DNA of 64,000 bases from Novosphingobium sp. TH158 (GTDB taxonomy: Bacteria > Pseudomonadota > Alphaproteobacteria > Sphingomonadales > Sphingomonadaceae): assembly GCF_002855555.1 (NCBI RefSeq), contig NZ_PKRT01000001.1:2012001-2076000 (forward strand), written 5' to 3'. The position numbers and the translations under genes are program-made. Positions 54,451 through 63,421 of this stretch are shown here, piece after piece (the first letter of the stretch is position 1; each line of letters begins with the position of its first letter). The notes beneath the pieces were generated by a model, which was given only the letters and a program-made list of their open reading frames with translations, was not told the origin of the DNA and did no database searches.

Positions 54451-55728
54451 TCACTTGCCGATGCAAAACCTACCGAACAGGGCATCGAGCATGTCTTCGG
54501 TCGTGGTACGACCAAGCAAGGAATCGAAGGCAAGCCGGGCCTGCCGCAGGCCTTCGGCTGCCAGCAGCGGATCCGCTTCATGCCGCGCCTCACCGAGCGA
54601 GCGGGCCGCCTGGGTGAGCAGGCGATGCTGGCGTTCGTTCAGCGCCGCTTCGCCGGGCAACGGCAAGGCCTTCCGCGCTGTTGCAACGAGATCCTGCCGC
54701 AGCGCATCCATTCCCTCACCCGTGCGCGCCGAGATGCAGTGGCGGGGATTGCTCTTGCCGAGGGCATCTTCGCGGTCGATCTGCGAAGCAATGTCCCAGG
54801 CACCTTCCGGGCCCATTCCTTCCGGCCCGAGCCACAGCACCAGGTCCGCCCGGTCGAGTGCCTCCATGGCGCGCTCAATACCGATTGCCTCGATCTCGTC
54901 ATCGACGGCATCGTGAAGGCCGGCCGTATCGGCAAACAGGAATGGAATGCCCTCGATCGCCACCGGCCGGGTCAGGACATCGCGAGTGGTTCCGGCAATG
55001 GGTGTGGTAATCGCGGCATCGGATTCAACCAAAGCATTGAATAGAGTGCTTTTTCCAAGATTCGGCGGGCCAGCGATGACGACCCGGAAACCTTCGCGCA
55101 GGGTCTCGGCGCGGGGCCGTGACAGCCACTGCCCGATCTCCGCCTGCAAGCCCTCGATCTCGCGCGGAAACTCCGGCGGCAGCAGGGCGACATCGTCCTC
55201 GTCCGAAAAATCGAGCACAGCCTCAAGGCTGGCGGAGACCATCAGGAGCCGCTCGCGCCAGGAGTCGATTACGCGGGAGAAGCTGCCGCCGGCCATGGCA
55301 ACCGCGCTGCGCCGCTGCAATTCCGTCTCGGCGGACAGCAGGTCGGCCAGGCCTTCGGCTTCGGCAAGGTCGATCCGGCCATTGGCAAAGGCGCGCCGGG
55401 TGAACTCGCCCGGCTCCGCCAGCCGCAGCCCCGGCAGGTCGCCCAGAGCGGATTCAAGTGCAGCGACGACTGCACGACCGCCGTGTACGTGAAACTCCGC
55501 CACGTCCTCACCCGTCGCCGTATTCGGTCCTGGCATCCACAGGACGAGGGCGTGATCGATCTCCTCGCCCTCCCCGTCGATCAGGCGCGCGGTTCCGGCG
55601 CGGCGCGGTTCCGGCATCGTTCCGGTCAGCGAGCGCAAGGCATTGCCCGCACCGGGGCCGGTCACCCGGACGACGCCGATGGCGGCGGGCGGCGAACCGC
55701 TGGACAAGGCAAAGATCGTGTCGCTCAT
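54451..55728 (-). CDS. mnmE: tRNA modification GTPase MnmE
   Basis: Homodimeric GTPase that forms the complex with MnmG. The 425 residues have FALSSGSPPAAIGVVRVTGP, EFHVHGGRAVV, GEFTRRAFANGRIDL, and the G domain with GPPNLGKSTLFN, TTRDVLTRP and DTAGLHD. The G4 motif is degenerate (LGKSNPRH region). The catalytic C-terminal CxGK reads FCIGK at the very end. The length is at the short end of the family. Confidence 0.95.
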   Translation of the reverse strand: MSDTIFALSSGSPPAAIGVVRVTGPGAGNALRSLTGTMPEPRRAGTARLIDGEGEEIDHALVLWMPGPNTATGEDVAEFHVHGGRAVVAALESALGDLPGLRLAEPGEFTRRAFANGRIDLAEAEGLADLLSAETELQRRSAVAMAGGSFSRVIDSWRERLLMVSASLEAVLDFSDEDDVALLPPEFPREIEGLQAEIGQWLSRPRAETLREGFRVVIAGPPNLGKSTLFNALVESDAAITTPIAGTTRDVLTRPVAIEGIPFLFADTAGLHDAVDDEIEAIGIERAMEALDRADLVLWLGPEGMGPEGAWDIASQIDREDALGKSNPRHCISARTGEGMDALRQDLVATARKALPLPGEAALNERQHRLLTQAARSLGEARHEADPLLAAEGLRQARLAFDSLLGRTTTEDMLDALFGRFCIGK

Positions 55729-55741
55729 CGCTTACCGGCGG

Positions 55742-55993
55742 TCAGGTGCCGCCATCCTTCTTCTTGCTGCCGGCCGTGCCGGCATCCATGAACTGCTGGA
55801 ACAGCTTCAGGCCAATCTCGCCCATCGGTGCAATCTGCTTGGCCATCGATTGCAGCTTTTCCAGATCGCCGACGCCTTGCATCGCCTTGGCAACGGCATC
55901 GACATAAACGTCGTTCGCCTTGGCGACATCGGGCAGTCCAAGGAAGCGGCGCGCCTCCTCGGGAGTGCAATCCACCTCCACATGAACCTTCAT
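55742..55993 (-). CDS. DUF6489 small protein
   Basis: 83-residue protein beginning MKVHVEVDCTPEEARRFLGL, then DVAKANDVYVDAVAKAMQG and a Lys/Gly-rich end (GSKKKDGGT). The family has no assigned function, but its acidic N-terminal motif and helical pattern recall phasin or ribosome-associated small proteins; this is only a resemblance. Start at 55993; longer frames run into the divergent hydrolase gene's leader. It precedes mnmE by 13 bases. Confidence 0.82.
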   Translation of the reverse strand: MKVHVEVDCTPEEARRFLGLPDVAKANDVYVDAVAKAMQGVGDLEKLQSMAKQIAPMGEIGLKLFQQFMDAGTAGSKKKDGGT

Positions 55994-56115
55994 GGCCGTT
56001 CTCCGATGCGCCGATTCTGGCGCTCTGGTGTTTATGTGGGCAGGCAAGCGGCTCTTGGCAATGGCCTTGCACCGCGCCAAAGGAGGCCAAAGCGCCGAAT
56101 CCAAGGAGAAATACG

Positions 56116-56814
56116 ATGGGCGAGTCCGTTCGCATCCCCACTTTCGAAGGCGACAAGAGCTTCCCCGCCTATGTCGCCCGTCCCGCCGGCACCCCGCGCG
56201 CCGCGATCATCGTGGTGCAGGAAGTGTTCGGCGTGAATCCCGGCATCCGCAAGAAGGCGGATGACTGGGCAAGCAAGGGCTATCTCGCGGTCGCTCCCGA
56301 GGTCTTCTGGCGCCAGGCCGAAGGCATCGATCTCGATTCGGACGTGCCCGAGGAATTTCAGCAGGCTATCCGCCACATGATGGCACACGATTTCGACGCC
56401 GGCATCCGCGACGTCGAAGCGACGATTCGCTGGATCCGCAATGTCGAAGGCGTGGCCAAGGTCGGCCTCGTCGGTTTCTGCATGGGTGGCAAGGTAGCCT
56501 ACCAGGCGGCGACCCGCACCGACATCGATGCATCGGTCGGCTATTACGGCGTCGGCATCGACCAGATGCTGAACGAGTCACACGCCATTGCCAAGCCGCT
56601 GATGCTGCACGTGCCGACGGCCGATGGCTTTGTCCCCCCCGAAGCCCAGAAGGCGATGCACGAGGGGCTGGATGGCAATCCGCACGTGACAATTCACGAT
56701 TATGAAGGGCTCGACCACGGATTTGCCGCCGAGCACGGGGTGCGTCGCAATGACATTGCCGCACAGCTTGCCGACCAGCGGACGGACAAGTTCTTCGCCG
56801 CCAACCTCGCCTGA
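56116..56814 (+). CDS. Dienelactone hydrolase family protein
   Basis: 232-residue alpha/beta-hydrolase. The nucleophile cysteine is in LVGFCMGGKVAY, and the His of the triad in GLDHGFAAEHG. AIIVVQEVFGVNPGIRKKAD is the family signature. Members cleave dienelactones or other small esters; the substrate is not indicated by context. AAGGAG precedes the ATG at 56116 by a normal distance. It is a lone plus-strand gene inside a minus-strand block. Confidence 0.92.
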   Translation: MGESVRIPTFEGDKSFPAYVARPAGTPRAAIIVVQEVFGVNPGIRKKADDWASKGYLAVAPEVFWRQAEGIDLDSDVPEEFQQAIRHMMAHDFDAGIRDVEATIRWIRNVEGVAKVGLVGFCMGGKVAYQAATRTDIDASVGYYGVGIDQMLNESHAIAKPLMLHVPTADGFVPPEAQKAMHEGLDGNPHVTIHDYEGLDHGFAAEHGVRRNDIAAQLADQRTDKFFAANLA

Positions 56815-56823
56815 TCGGCCAGA

Positions 56824-57954
56824 CTAATTGATACCGAACGAGTCGATCGCCTGGAAAATCCGGGCGATCGCCTCGCGATCCTCAGGCGGAATCTCCGGCC
56901 GCCAGATTTCGAACAGCAGGATCACCCGGCTCTCCGGGCCGGTGTTGAAAGCTTCATGCTCGATCGAATCGTCGAATACGAAAGCCGTGCCATCGGTCCA
57001 TTCGCGGCGATCATTGCCAACCCGAAGCGAGCAGCCCGGCGCGGTCTTGACCGGTACATGGCAGATCAGCCGGGTGTTGAGCATGCCGTAATGCGGTGCA
57101 ATGCGCGCGCCCGGCAGCAGGCGAGACCACAGCGCATTGGGGGCACGACCCGGAACATGCGGCAGTGGCGCGTGGCCCAGCGCCTGCATCGTTGCCGGGC
57201 AGGCGGCGGCATTGCCTTCAACCAGGCTGCCATCCTGCCAGAAGTAATGCGCACTCCAGTCCATCTTGCCGAGCAGCGGGTTGTTCGGCGCGGGGCGATT
57301 GGCCCGGTGCTGGACATAAGGTTCAAACCCGGATTCCACCCGCGCCAGATATTCGTTGCGCATGGCGGGCGAGAGATCAAGCATGGGCTCTAGCCAGGGA
57401 AAATCCGCAGTCTCGTAAAACCACTTCTGCGGCAGGCCGGGGTAGTAGAATACCGATGGATGTTGCAGATAGACCTGCGACTTGCCGGTAAGCAGGTCGA
57501 TCGCCTCGCGCATGGCGGGCGAAAGCACATCCCCGACTACCTCCCGCAGGTGCGCGCCGTAATCGCCTTGCAGGGCTGCGATGAAGCGCTGCCCGTGAGT
57601 CAGCAGGCCGGCTAGCGGAGGCGGGACCGGGGAACCGGCTGCAGCCTGGTTGGCAGCGGCCTGGTAAAAACTCGATGCGGCGCGAGGATCGCCCAGTCGC
57701 TCGCGCAGGTGGCCTTTGACGAGCAGTGCGCCTACGTCACGGGTGTCACGCTTCAGCTCGCGGTCAATTGCGGTTTCCGCAGCATCCAGGTTGCCAAGCG
57801 CCAGCTCGGCATTGCCCAGGGCCATCCACGGGAAATCCTCGCCGGCACTGGCAGCAGCATCGCGCAGGAGTGCTGCCGCACGGGCCGGATCTCGGGCCTG
57901 CAAGGCGGCAAGCCCTTCGGAAATCGCCCGGTGCGCGTCCGAAGGTCCTGCCAC
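56824..57954 (-). CDS. Aspartyl/asparaginyl beta-hydroxylase-like protein with TPR N-terminus
   Basis: 376 residues. The N-terminal third is a TPR-like helical repeat (about 5-110, GLAALQARDPARAAALLRDA). The C-terminal part is a 2-oxoglutarate/Fe(II) dioxygenase with LLPGARIAPHYGMLNTRLICH (first His ligand), GCSLRVGNDRREW and DDSIEHEAFN (second His). RVILLFEIWRPEI is typical of the family. Members hydroxylate Asp/Asn residues or lipid A acyl chains; which substrate is unknown. It is 10 bases before rho on the same strand. Confidence 0.9.
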   Translation of the reverse strand: MAGPSDAHRAISEGLAALQARDPARAAALLRDAAASAGEDFPWMALGNAELALGNLDAAETAIDRELKRDTRDVGALLVKGHLRERLGDPRAASSFYQAAANQAAAGSPVPPPLAGLLTHGQRFIAALQGDYGAHLREVVGDVLSPAMREAIDLLTGKSQVYLQHPSVFYYPGLPQKWFYETADFPWLEPMLDLSPAMRNEYLARVESGFEPYVQHRANRPAPNNPLLGKMDWSAHYFWQDGSLVEGNAAACPATMQALGHAPLPHVPGRAPNALWSRLLPGARIAPHYGMLNTRLICHVPVKTAPGCSLRVGNDRREWTDGTAFVFDDSIEHEAFNTGPESRVILLFEIWRPEIPPEDREAIARIFQAIDSFGIN

Positions 57955-57964
57955 CGTACCGGCC

Positions 57965-59221
57965 TTACTGGTTCATCGTGGCAAAGAAGTCCTCGTTGGT
58001 CTTCGAGTCCTTCATCTTGTCGAGCAGGAACTCCATCGCATCGACCGTGCCCATCTGCATGAGGATGCGGCGTAGGACCCACATCTTGGAGAGCTGGTCC
58101 TTCGGGACAAGCAGCTCTTCCTTGCGGGTGCCGCTCTTGCCGACATCGAGCGCCGGGAAGATGCGCTTGTCGGCAACCTTGCGGTCAAGGACGATTTCCG
58201 AGTTACCGGTGCCCTTGAACTCTTCGAAGATGACTTCGTCCATGCGGCTGCCGGTATCGATCAGGGCCGTGGCGATGATCGAAAGCGAACCGCCTTCCTC
58301 GATGTTGCGCGCCGCACCGAAGAAGCGCTTCGGCCGCTGCAGGGCATTGGCGTCGACACCGCCGGTCAGCACCTTGCCCGAGCTGGGCACCACCGTGTTG
58401 TAGGCACGGCCAAGGCGGGTGATCGAGTCGAGAAGGATGACCACGTCGCGCTTGTGCTCGACCAGGCGCTTTGCCTTTTCGATAACCATTTCAGCGACTT
58501 GGACATGGCGCGTGGCCGGTTCGTCAAAGGTCGAGGAGATCACCTCGCCCTTTACCGAACGCTGCATGTCGGTGACTTCCTCGGGGCGTTCGTCGACCAG
58601 CAGGACGAGCAGGAACACTTCCGGATGGTTGTCGGTGATGGCCTTGGCGATGTTCTGCAACAGCACGGTCTTGCCGGTGCGCGGCGGCGCGACGATCAGC
58701 GCTCGCTGGCCCTTGCCCTGCGGGCTGATGAGATCGATCACGCGGGCGGACTTGTCCTTCACCGTCGGATCGGAGGTATCGAGCACCAGCCGCTCATCGG
58801 GATAGAGCGGGGTCAGGTTGTCGAAGTTTACGCGGTGGCGGACCACCTCGGGATCATCGAAGTTGACCTTGGTAAGCTTGGTGATGGCAAAATAGCGTTC
58901 ACCGTCCTTGGGCGCGCGGATCTCGCCTTCAACGGTATCGCCGGTACGCAGGCCCCATTTGCGGACCTGGTTCGGCGAGACGTAGATGTCATCGGGACCG
59001 GCAAGGTAATTCGCTTCGGGGCTGCGCAGGAAGCCGAAGCCATCGGGCAGCACTTCGATCGTGCCCAGGCCCATGATCTCTTCGCCGTCTTCCGCCACTT
59101 CCTTGAGGATGGCGAACATCAGGTCTTGCCGGCGCAGGGTGCTGGCGCCTTCGACGCCGTATTCCTCGGCCATTTCGACCAGCTCGGCAGAGGACTTCTT
59201 CTTGAGTTCTTTCAGGTGCAT
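57965..59221 (-). CDS. rho: Transcription termination factor Rho
   Basis: Hexameric RNA helicase that ends transcription at untranslated C-rich RNA. The 418 residues have the N-terminal helix bundle and OSB fold (about 1-120) with [22 protein letters not shown], the P-loop [11 protein letters not shown], the Q-loop [16 protein letters not shown] and the R-loop [22 protein letters not shown] leader of 137 bases precedes it. Located downstream of hemJ, the order hemE-hemJ-rho. Confidence 0.97.
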   Translation of the reverse strand: MHLKELKKKSSAELVEMAEEYGVEGASTLRRQDLMFAILKEVAEDGEEIMGLGTIEVLPDGFGFLRSPEANYLAGPDDIYVSPNQVRKWGLRTGDTVEGEIRAPKDGERYFAITKLTKVNFDDPEVVRHRVNFDNLTPLYPDERLVLDTSDPTVKDKSARVIDLISPQGKGQRALIVAPPRTGKTVLLQNIAKAITDNHPEVFLLVLLVDERPEEVTDMQRSVKGEVISSTFDEPATRHVQVAEMVIEKAKRLVEHKRDVVILLDSITRLGRAYNTVVPSSGKVLTGGVDANALQRPKRFFGAARNIEEGGSLSIIATALIDTGSRMDEVIFEEFKGTGNSEIVLDRKVADKRIFPALDVGKSGTRKEELLVPKDQLSKMWVLRRILMQMGTVDAMEFLLDKMKDSKTNEDFFATMNQ

Positions 59222-59358
59222 TGCGATTGTATTCCAGAAATCGGGTTATTGCTGGCCGGACGGTCAAGGGGCTTGGAGAAAGCAGACCTGCTCGCGAAAC
59301 GTGCGGCGCGAGCCATGCCGGACAGGCGCGGTCTATGCCCCGGTCCGGGCCAAGTCAA
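59222..59358 (-). other. rho leader region
   Basis: The 137 bases between hemJ and rho may hold a rho promoter or an autoregulated leader. TTGACC appears at about 59260, but no -10 at normal spacing fits. No gene is seen. Confidence 0.35.
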
Positions 59359-59802
59359 TCAAAACGGGCGAATGACAACCAGAACGACGATGAAGGCCGC
59401 CGCGATTCCGGGGATCTCGTTGAGCATCCTGAGGTTGCGTCCGGTCAGCCGTCGCTCGCCGCGTGCCAGCGCCTTGTGATAACCGCCCAGCCACAGGTTA
59501 TAGGCCGTCAAGCCCAGGACCAGCAGCAGCTTGGCGTGAAACCAGCCGAAACTGTACGCATTGGTCGTGATTGCCAGCAACAGCCCCAGCAGCCAGACGA
59601 TTATCATCGACGGCCACAGGATGATCTTCAGCAACTTGCTCTCGCGATCGGTCCACACGGCGTTCTCGGGAGAATCCGCTGCGGCTTCCTGATGATAGAC
59701 GAAATAGCGCGGCAACATGAACAGCCCGGCCATCCAGAAAATCACGAAGATGATGTGTCCGGCCTTGAGCCAAAAATAGGTCATGCTGAGCACCGTGAGC
59801 AT
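59359..59802 (-). CDS. hemJ: Protoporphyrinogen IX oxidase HemJ
   Basis: 147-residue membrane protein with four predicted membrane spans that oxidises protoporphyrinogen IX, used by alphaproteobacteria lacking HemG/HemY. LKAGHIIFVIFWMAGLFMLPRYFVYH carries the conserved His; WPSMIIVWLLGL, FHAKLLLVLGL and RMLNEIPGIAAAFIV follow. Placed right after hemE, giving two haem-pathway genes in order. The start may be at the ATG of 59802 or at one six codons later; neither has an obvious ribosome site. Confidence 0.92.
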   Translation of the reverse strand: MLTVLSMTYFWLKAGHIIFVIFWMAGLFMLPRYFVYHQEAAADSPENAVWTDRESKLLKIILWPSMIIVWLLGLLLAITTNAYSFGWFHAKLLLVLGLTAYNLWLGGYHKALARGERRLTGRNLRMLNEIPGIAAAFIVVLVVIRPF

Positions 59803-59823
59803 GGAATGGAATGTAGGCGCAGA

Positions 59824-60852
59824 TCAGGGCCTGCGCCAGCCCCTGACAACGCCAAGAAGTTGCGAAACATGTTCGATCGGGGTCGTCTGGCCGATGCCAT
59901 GCCCCAGGTTGAACACGTGTGGCCGCCCGGCAAAGGCATCGAGAATGCGCAGCGCCTGCCGTTCCATCTCCTCGCCGCCCGAAAGCAGCAGCAGGGGATC
60001 GATGTTGCCCTGCACGGGCAGGCCTTCAGGCAGGTTGCGGTGCGCCCACAGCGGATCGATCGTCTCGTCGAGCGCCAGGGCATCGACCCGGGTCTCGCGC
60101 GCATAGGCGGGAAGCTTTTCACCCGATCCCTTGGGAAAGCCGATGATCGTCACGCCGGGGCAGCGCGCGCGCAGTTGCGAAACGATGGCGGCATTGGGGG
60201 CAATCACCCAGCGTTCGAACTCTGCCGGGGCAAGGCTGCCGGCCCAGGAATCGAACAGCTGCACCGCCTCGGCACCGGCAGCGACCTGGCCGGCAAGGTA
60301 ATCGACCGTCACCTCGACGATGGCATCGATGATCGCCTGCATTGCCGCCGGGTCGCGATAGGCAAGCGCGCGCGTTTCGTGCTGGTCGCGGCTGCCCTCG
60401 CCCGCAACCATGTAGGTGGCAACGGTCCAGGGGCTGCCGGCAAAGCCAAGCAGCGTCCGTCCCGGTCCGAGTCCGGCCTTCACCTTGGCAACCGTCTCGT
60501 AAATCGGATCGAGGCGGGTCGGCACGGCACTGAGCGAGCTTAGCGCGGTATCGACCAGCCGCGGTGAAAGGTGCGGCCCCTCGCCCGCCAGGAACTGCAG
60601 GTCCTGTCCCATGGCATAGGGCACGATGAGAATGTCCGAAAACAGGATCGCCCCGTCAAAGCCGAAGCGGCGGATCGGCTGCAGGGTGATCTCCGCAGCA
60701 GCGTCACTATCATAGACAAGCGCCAAGAATCCGCCCTTTTCGGCACGAAGCGCACGGTATTCCGGCAGGTAGCGTCCAGCCTGGCGCATGAACCAAACGG
60801 GCCTCGCATCGCCATTGGTTCCGCGCAGGGTATCGAGAAGGAGTCCGGGCAT
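59824..60852 (-). CDS. hemE: Uroporphyrinogen decarboxylase
   Basis: Decarboxylates uroporphyrinogen III to coproporphyrinogen III in haem synthesis. The 342 residues have PVWFMRQAGRYLPEYRALR, ILFSDILIVPYAMG, GFAGSPWTVATYM, LFDSWAGSLAP, GNIDPLLLLS and FNLGHGIGQTTPIEHV. Start ATG at 60852; a TTG five codons upstream (60867) is possible. hemE flanks the predicted oriC as it does in Caulobacter. The gene reads away from it. Confidence 0.97.
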   Translation of the reverse strand: MPGLLLDTLRGTNGDARPVWFMRQAGRYLPEYRALRAEKGGFLALVYDSDAAAEITLQPIRRFGFDGAILFSDILIVPYAMGQDLQFLAGEGPHLSPRLVDTALSSLSAVPTRLDPIYETVAKVKAGLGPGRTLLGFAGSPWTVATYMVAGEGSRDQHETRALAYRDPAAMQAIIDAIVEVTVDYLAGQVAAGAEAVQLFDSWAGSLAPAEFERWVIAPNAAIVSQLRARCPGVTIIGFPKGSGEKLPAYARETRVDALALDETIDPLWAHRNLPEGLPVQGNIDPLLLLSGGEEMERQALRILDAFAGRPHVFNLGHGIGQTTPIEHVSQLLGVVRGWRRP

Positions 60853-61173
60853 CGGATCGGGTTCCAAACAAAATAATAGAATATTTGAATACGGATTCTG
60901 TAGGTTGTTGGCCTGTGGAAACCGGGCACAAGCGCGCCCTTGCCCGATTTGTCCCGGCCTGAACAGAGGCCGTGCATATCCGAATCGCGGGCACCGCGCG
61001 TCAAGGACGAGTTATCCCGCTTGTCCCCAGCCTGTGGGAAAGCCCTTTCCACCTGTCCACAGTCTGCGCATGGAAGGACTCGGATCGGGGGTGAATCGGC
61101 GGGTCCAAGTTGTCACCGGACTTGTCCCGTGGTTTATGCGGGTGACTTTCCACAGGGCTGTCCCAACACCGCG
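60853..61173. other. oriC: Predicted chromosomal origin of replication oriC
   Basis: The gap between hemE and ppsR (RP001-type gene) is where the origin lies in Caulobacter crescentus and Rickettsia (family knowledge). It has an AT-rich stretch beside hemE (about 60865-60893), and several sites close to the DnaA box TTWTNCACA. These are TGTGGAAAC at 60914-60922, TGTGGGAAA at 61033-61041, CTGTCCACA at 61053-61061 and CTTTCCACA at 61146-61154. There are four GANTC sites (60894, 60982, 61077 and 61093). No perfect DnaA box is present. There is no protein-coding frame that looks real. It is one of the longest gene-free gaps in the window. Confidence 0.8.
61110..61138 (+). promoter_or_regulatory. 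Candidate ppsR promoter inside oriC
   Basis: TTGTCA (61110-61115) and TTTATG (61133-61138) are 17 bases apart, about 35 bases before the ATG of ppsR. Confidence 0.4.
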
Positions 61174-62013
61174 ATGCCGAAGCTTCACCTGCACCTCCTG
61201 TCGGATTCCACCGGCGAAACGCTGGAGATGGTCGCCAAGGCCGCACTCGCCCAGTTCGACGATGCTCAGGTATCGCGCCATTTCTGGCCGATGGTCCGAA
61301 GCCAGCAACACCTGGACCGTGTCCTTGGCGAAATTGCGGCGCATCCCGGCCTGGTGCTGTTCACCCTGGTCAATCCGGAACTGCGCGCCCGGCTGGAAGA
61401 CCGCTGCCGCGCGCTGGGCCTGCCGTCTGTGGCCGCGCTCGATGCCGTAACCGCCGTCCTGGAAGACATGCTGGGCGTCCAGGCCAAGGCCCGGCCCGGC
61501 CGGCAGCACCTGATGGACGAAGCCTATTTCGACCGTGTCGATGCCATCCACTACACCATCGCCCACGATGACGGTGTCAGTCATGAAGACTGGGAAGAGG
61601 CGGACATCGTCCTTGCCGGCGTCTCGCGAACGTCCAAGACTCCGACTTCGATCTACCTTGCCAACCGTGGCTACAAGGTGGCCAATATCCCGGTCGTGCC
61701 CGAAAGCCCGCCGCCCGATGCGCTCTATTCTCTCAAGCGCCCGCTTGTCGTCGGCCTGACAACGGCACCGGACCGGCTGATCCAGGTGCGGCGCAATCGC
61801 TTGCTCTCGCTCAACCAGGCGCCGGAAACCGCCTATGTCGATACCGATCGGGTGGCCAAGGAAGTGCAGTATGCGCGCCGCATGTTCGCCGATAACGGCT
61901 GGCCGGTGATCGACGTAACCCGGCGCTCGATCGAGGAGACGGCGGCCGCCGTGATCCGCCTGATGGGTGAACGGCATGAGGCCGATGCCGGTGAGGAGGC
62001 AACCGACGAATGA
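61174..62013 (+). CDS. ppsR: Bifunctional kinase/phosphorylase regulator of PEP synthase or PPDK (DUF299)
   Basis: Regulates pyruvate,phosphate dikinase or PEP synthetase by ADP-dependent phosphorylation and Pi-dependent dephosphorylation. The 279 residues have [18 protein letters not shown] and the ADP-binding loop [16 protein letters not shown], with [11 protein letters not shown] after it. In Rickettsia this is the RP001 gene next to the origin. ATG at 61174 follows the predicted promoter; its stop overlaps maf (ATGA, 62010-62013), starting the coupled string ppsR-maf-aroE-coaE. Confidence 0.96.
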   Translation: MPKLHLHLLSDSTGETLEMVAKAALAQFDDAQVSRHFWPMVRSQQHLDRVLGEIAAHPGLVLFTLVNPELRARLEDRCRALGLPSVAALDAVTAVLEDMLGVQAKARPGRQHLMDEAYFDRVDAIHYTIAHDDGVSHEDWEEADIVLAGVSRTSKTPTSIYLANRGYKVANIPVVPESPPPDALYSLKRPLVVGLTTAPDRLIQVRRNRLLSLNQAPETAYVDTDRVAKEVQYARRMFADNGWPVIDVTRRSIEETAAAVIRLMGERHEADAGEEATDE

Positions 62014-62594
62014 TCGTGCTCGCTTCGCAAAGCGCCTCGCGCAAGGCCATGCTCGATGCTGCCGGGGTTCCCTTTCGCGCCGCCCCCGCCCATGTCGACG
62101 AGCGGGCGCTCGAAGCCGGGCTGGCTGGCGAGGCCCCCCGGAACATCGCCCTTGCCCTTGCCGAGGCCAAGGCCATTGCCGGCAGCGCTGCCAATGCCGG
62201 AGCGCTCGTCCTTGGCAGCGATTCGCTTGTCGATGTCGAGGGCAGGCGGTTCGACAAGCCGCGCGACCGCGATGAAGCGGCCGAGCACCTGAGGCATTTC
62301 TCCGGCCGCACCATGCAGCTCCATTCCGCCGCAGCGCTGGTGCGTGACGGTCAGCTCCGGTGGAGCGGCGCAGATGTCGCCCGGCTGAAGGTCCGCCCGC
62401 TGTCGGAAGCGTTCATCGCCGATTACCTCGATCACGAATGGCCAGCCGTCTCGGGCTGCGTCGGGGTGTTCCGCATCGAGGCGCGCGGACCCCATCTGTT
62501 CGAAGCGATCGAAGGGGACCAGTTCACCGTGCTGGGCATGCCGCTTCTCAAGGTGCTGGCGGCGCTTCGCGAAGAGGGAGTCCTAGTGGCATGA
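62010..62594 (+). CDS. maf: Maf family nucleotide pyrophosphatase
   Basis: House-cleaning pyrophosphatase (dTTP/UTP type in the YhdE group) of 194 residues. [36 protein letters not shown], and [22 protein letters not shown] are the family signatures with the catalytic Ser/Arg/Asp set. It overlaps ppsR and aroE by ATGA at both ends. Confidence 0.95.
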   Translation: MIVLASQSASRKAMLDAAGVPFRAAPAHVDERALEAGLAGEAPRNIALALAEAKAIAGSAANAGALVLGSDSLVDVEGRRFDKPRDRDEAAEHLRHFSGRTMQLHSAAALVRDGQLRWSGADVARLKVRPLSEAFIADYLDHEWPAVSGCVGVFRIEARGPHLFEAIEGDQFTVLGMPLLKVLAALREEGVLVA

Positions 62595-63421
62595 CGCAGC
62601 CCTATGCCGAGGTGATCGGCGATCCGATCTCCCAATCGAAATCCCCGGTGATCCACGGCAACTGGCTCGCCCGGCTCGGCATCCCGGGCGAATATCGCGC
62701 CTGCCATGTCAGTGCGTCGGAGCTTGCTGCCTATATCGCCCGTCGCAGGGCTGATCCTGACTGGCGTGGTTGCAACGTCACCATTCCGCACAAGGAAAAG
62801 GTCGGCGCCTTGCTCGACCGGCTTGAACCGCGCGCCCAGGCGGTGGGAGCGGTCAATACCGTGTTCCGCGATGCCGACGGCCAGCTGGTGGGCACGAACA
62901 CCGATGTCGACGGCGTGGCCGAAGCCCTGCGCGGATTCGACCTTGCCGGGCGCAAGGTCGTGGTGCTTGGCGCCGGCGGAGCGGCCCGCGCCGCCTTTTT
63001 CCACCTTGCCGGCGCCGGTTGCTCGGTCAGCGTCCTGGCGCGCAACCATGAAAAGGCGCGGGCGGCAATCGAACAGTGCGGGCTTGATGCCCGGTTGCTG
63101 CCGTTTTCTGGCGGCACCTCTGCCTTCGACGATGCAGTACTGGCGATCAACACCACGCAGCTGGGCATGACCGGGCAGGACCCCATGCCACGCTTTGTGC
63201 TTGAGGAAATCGACCAGATGCAGCGCGATGCCCTGCTGTTCGACATGGTCTATGCCCCGCGCGAAACCGGCTTCCTCAAGGCAGCGGCACAGACCGGGCG
63301 CGCAACTGTCGGCGGCCTGACCATGCTTGTCGGCCAGGCCCGCACTGCATTTGCCCGCTTCTTCGGCAAGGTCCCGCCAGCCAGCGGCGATGCCGAACTG
63401 ATGCGCAAGCTGACGGCATGA
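62591..63421 (+). CDS. aroE: Shikimate dehydrogenase
   Basis: NADPH reduction of 3-dehydroshikimate in aromatic amino acid synthesis. The 276 residues have [25 protein letters not shown] (catalytic Lys), [13 protein letters not shown] (catalytic Asp), [15 protein letters not shown] and [14 protein letters not shown]. Start ATG overlaps the maf stop (62591-62594) and its stop overlaps coaE (63418-63421). Confidence 0.96.
   Translation: MTQPYAEVIGDPISQSKSPVIHGNWLARLGIPGEYRACHVSASELAAYIARRRADPDWRGCNVTIPHKEKVGALLDRLEPRAQAVGAVNTVFRDADGQLVGTNTDVDGVAEALRGFDLAGRKVVVLGAGGAARAAFFHLAGAGCSVSVLARNHEKARAAIEQCGLDARLLPFSGGTSAFDDAVLAINTTQLGMTGQDPMPRFVLEEIDQMQRDALLFDMVYAPRETGFLKAAAQTGRATVGGLTMLVGQARTAFARFFGKVPPASGDAELMRKLTA

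Noticed and set aside
52560..54617. Long plus-strand reading frame opposite mnmG (685 codons)
   Set aside because: It is antisense to a clear mnmG, has no family motifs, and such frames are common by chance in GC-rich genes.
61012..61020. TTATCCCGC as a DnaA box
   Set aside because: It keeps only the first six bases of the consensus; not counted among the boxes.
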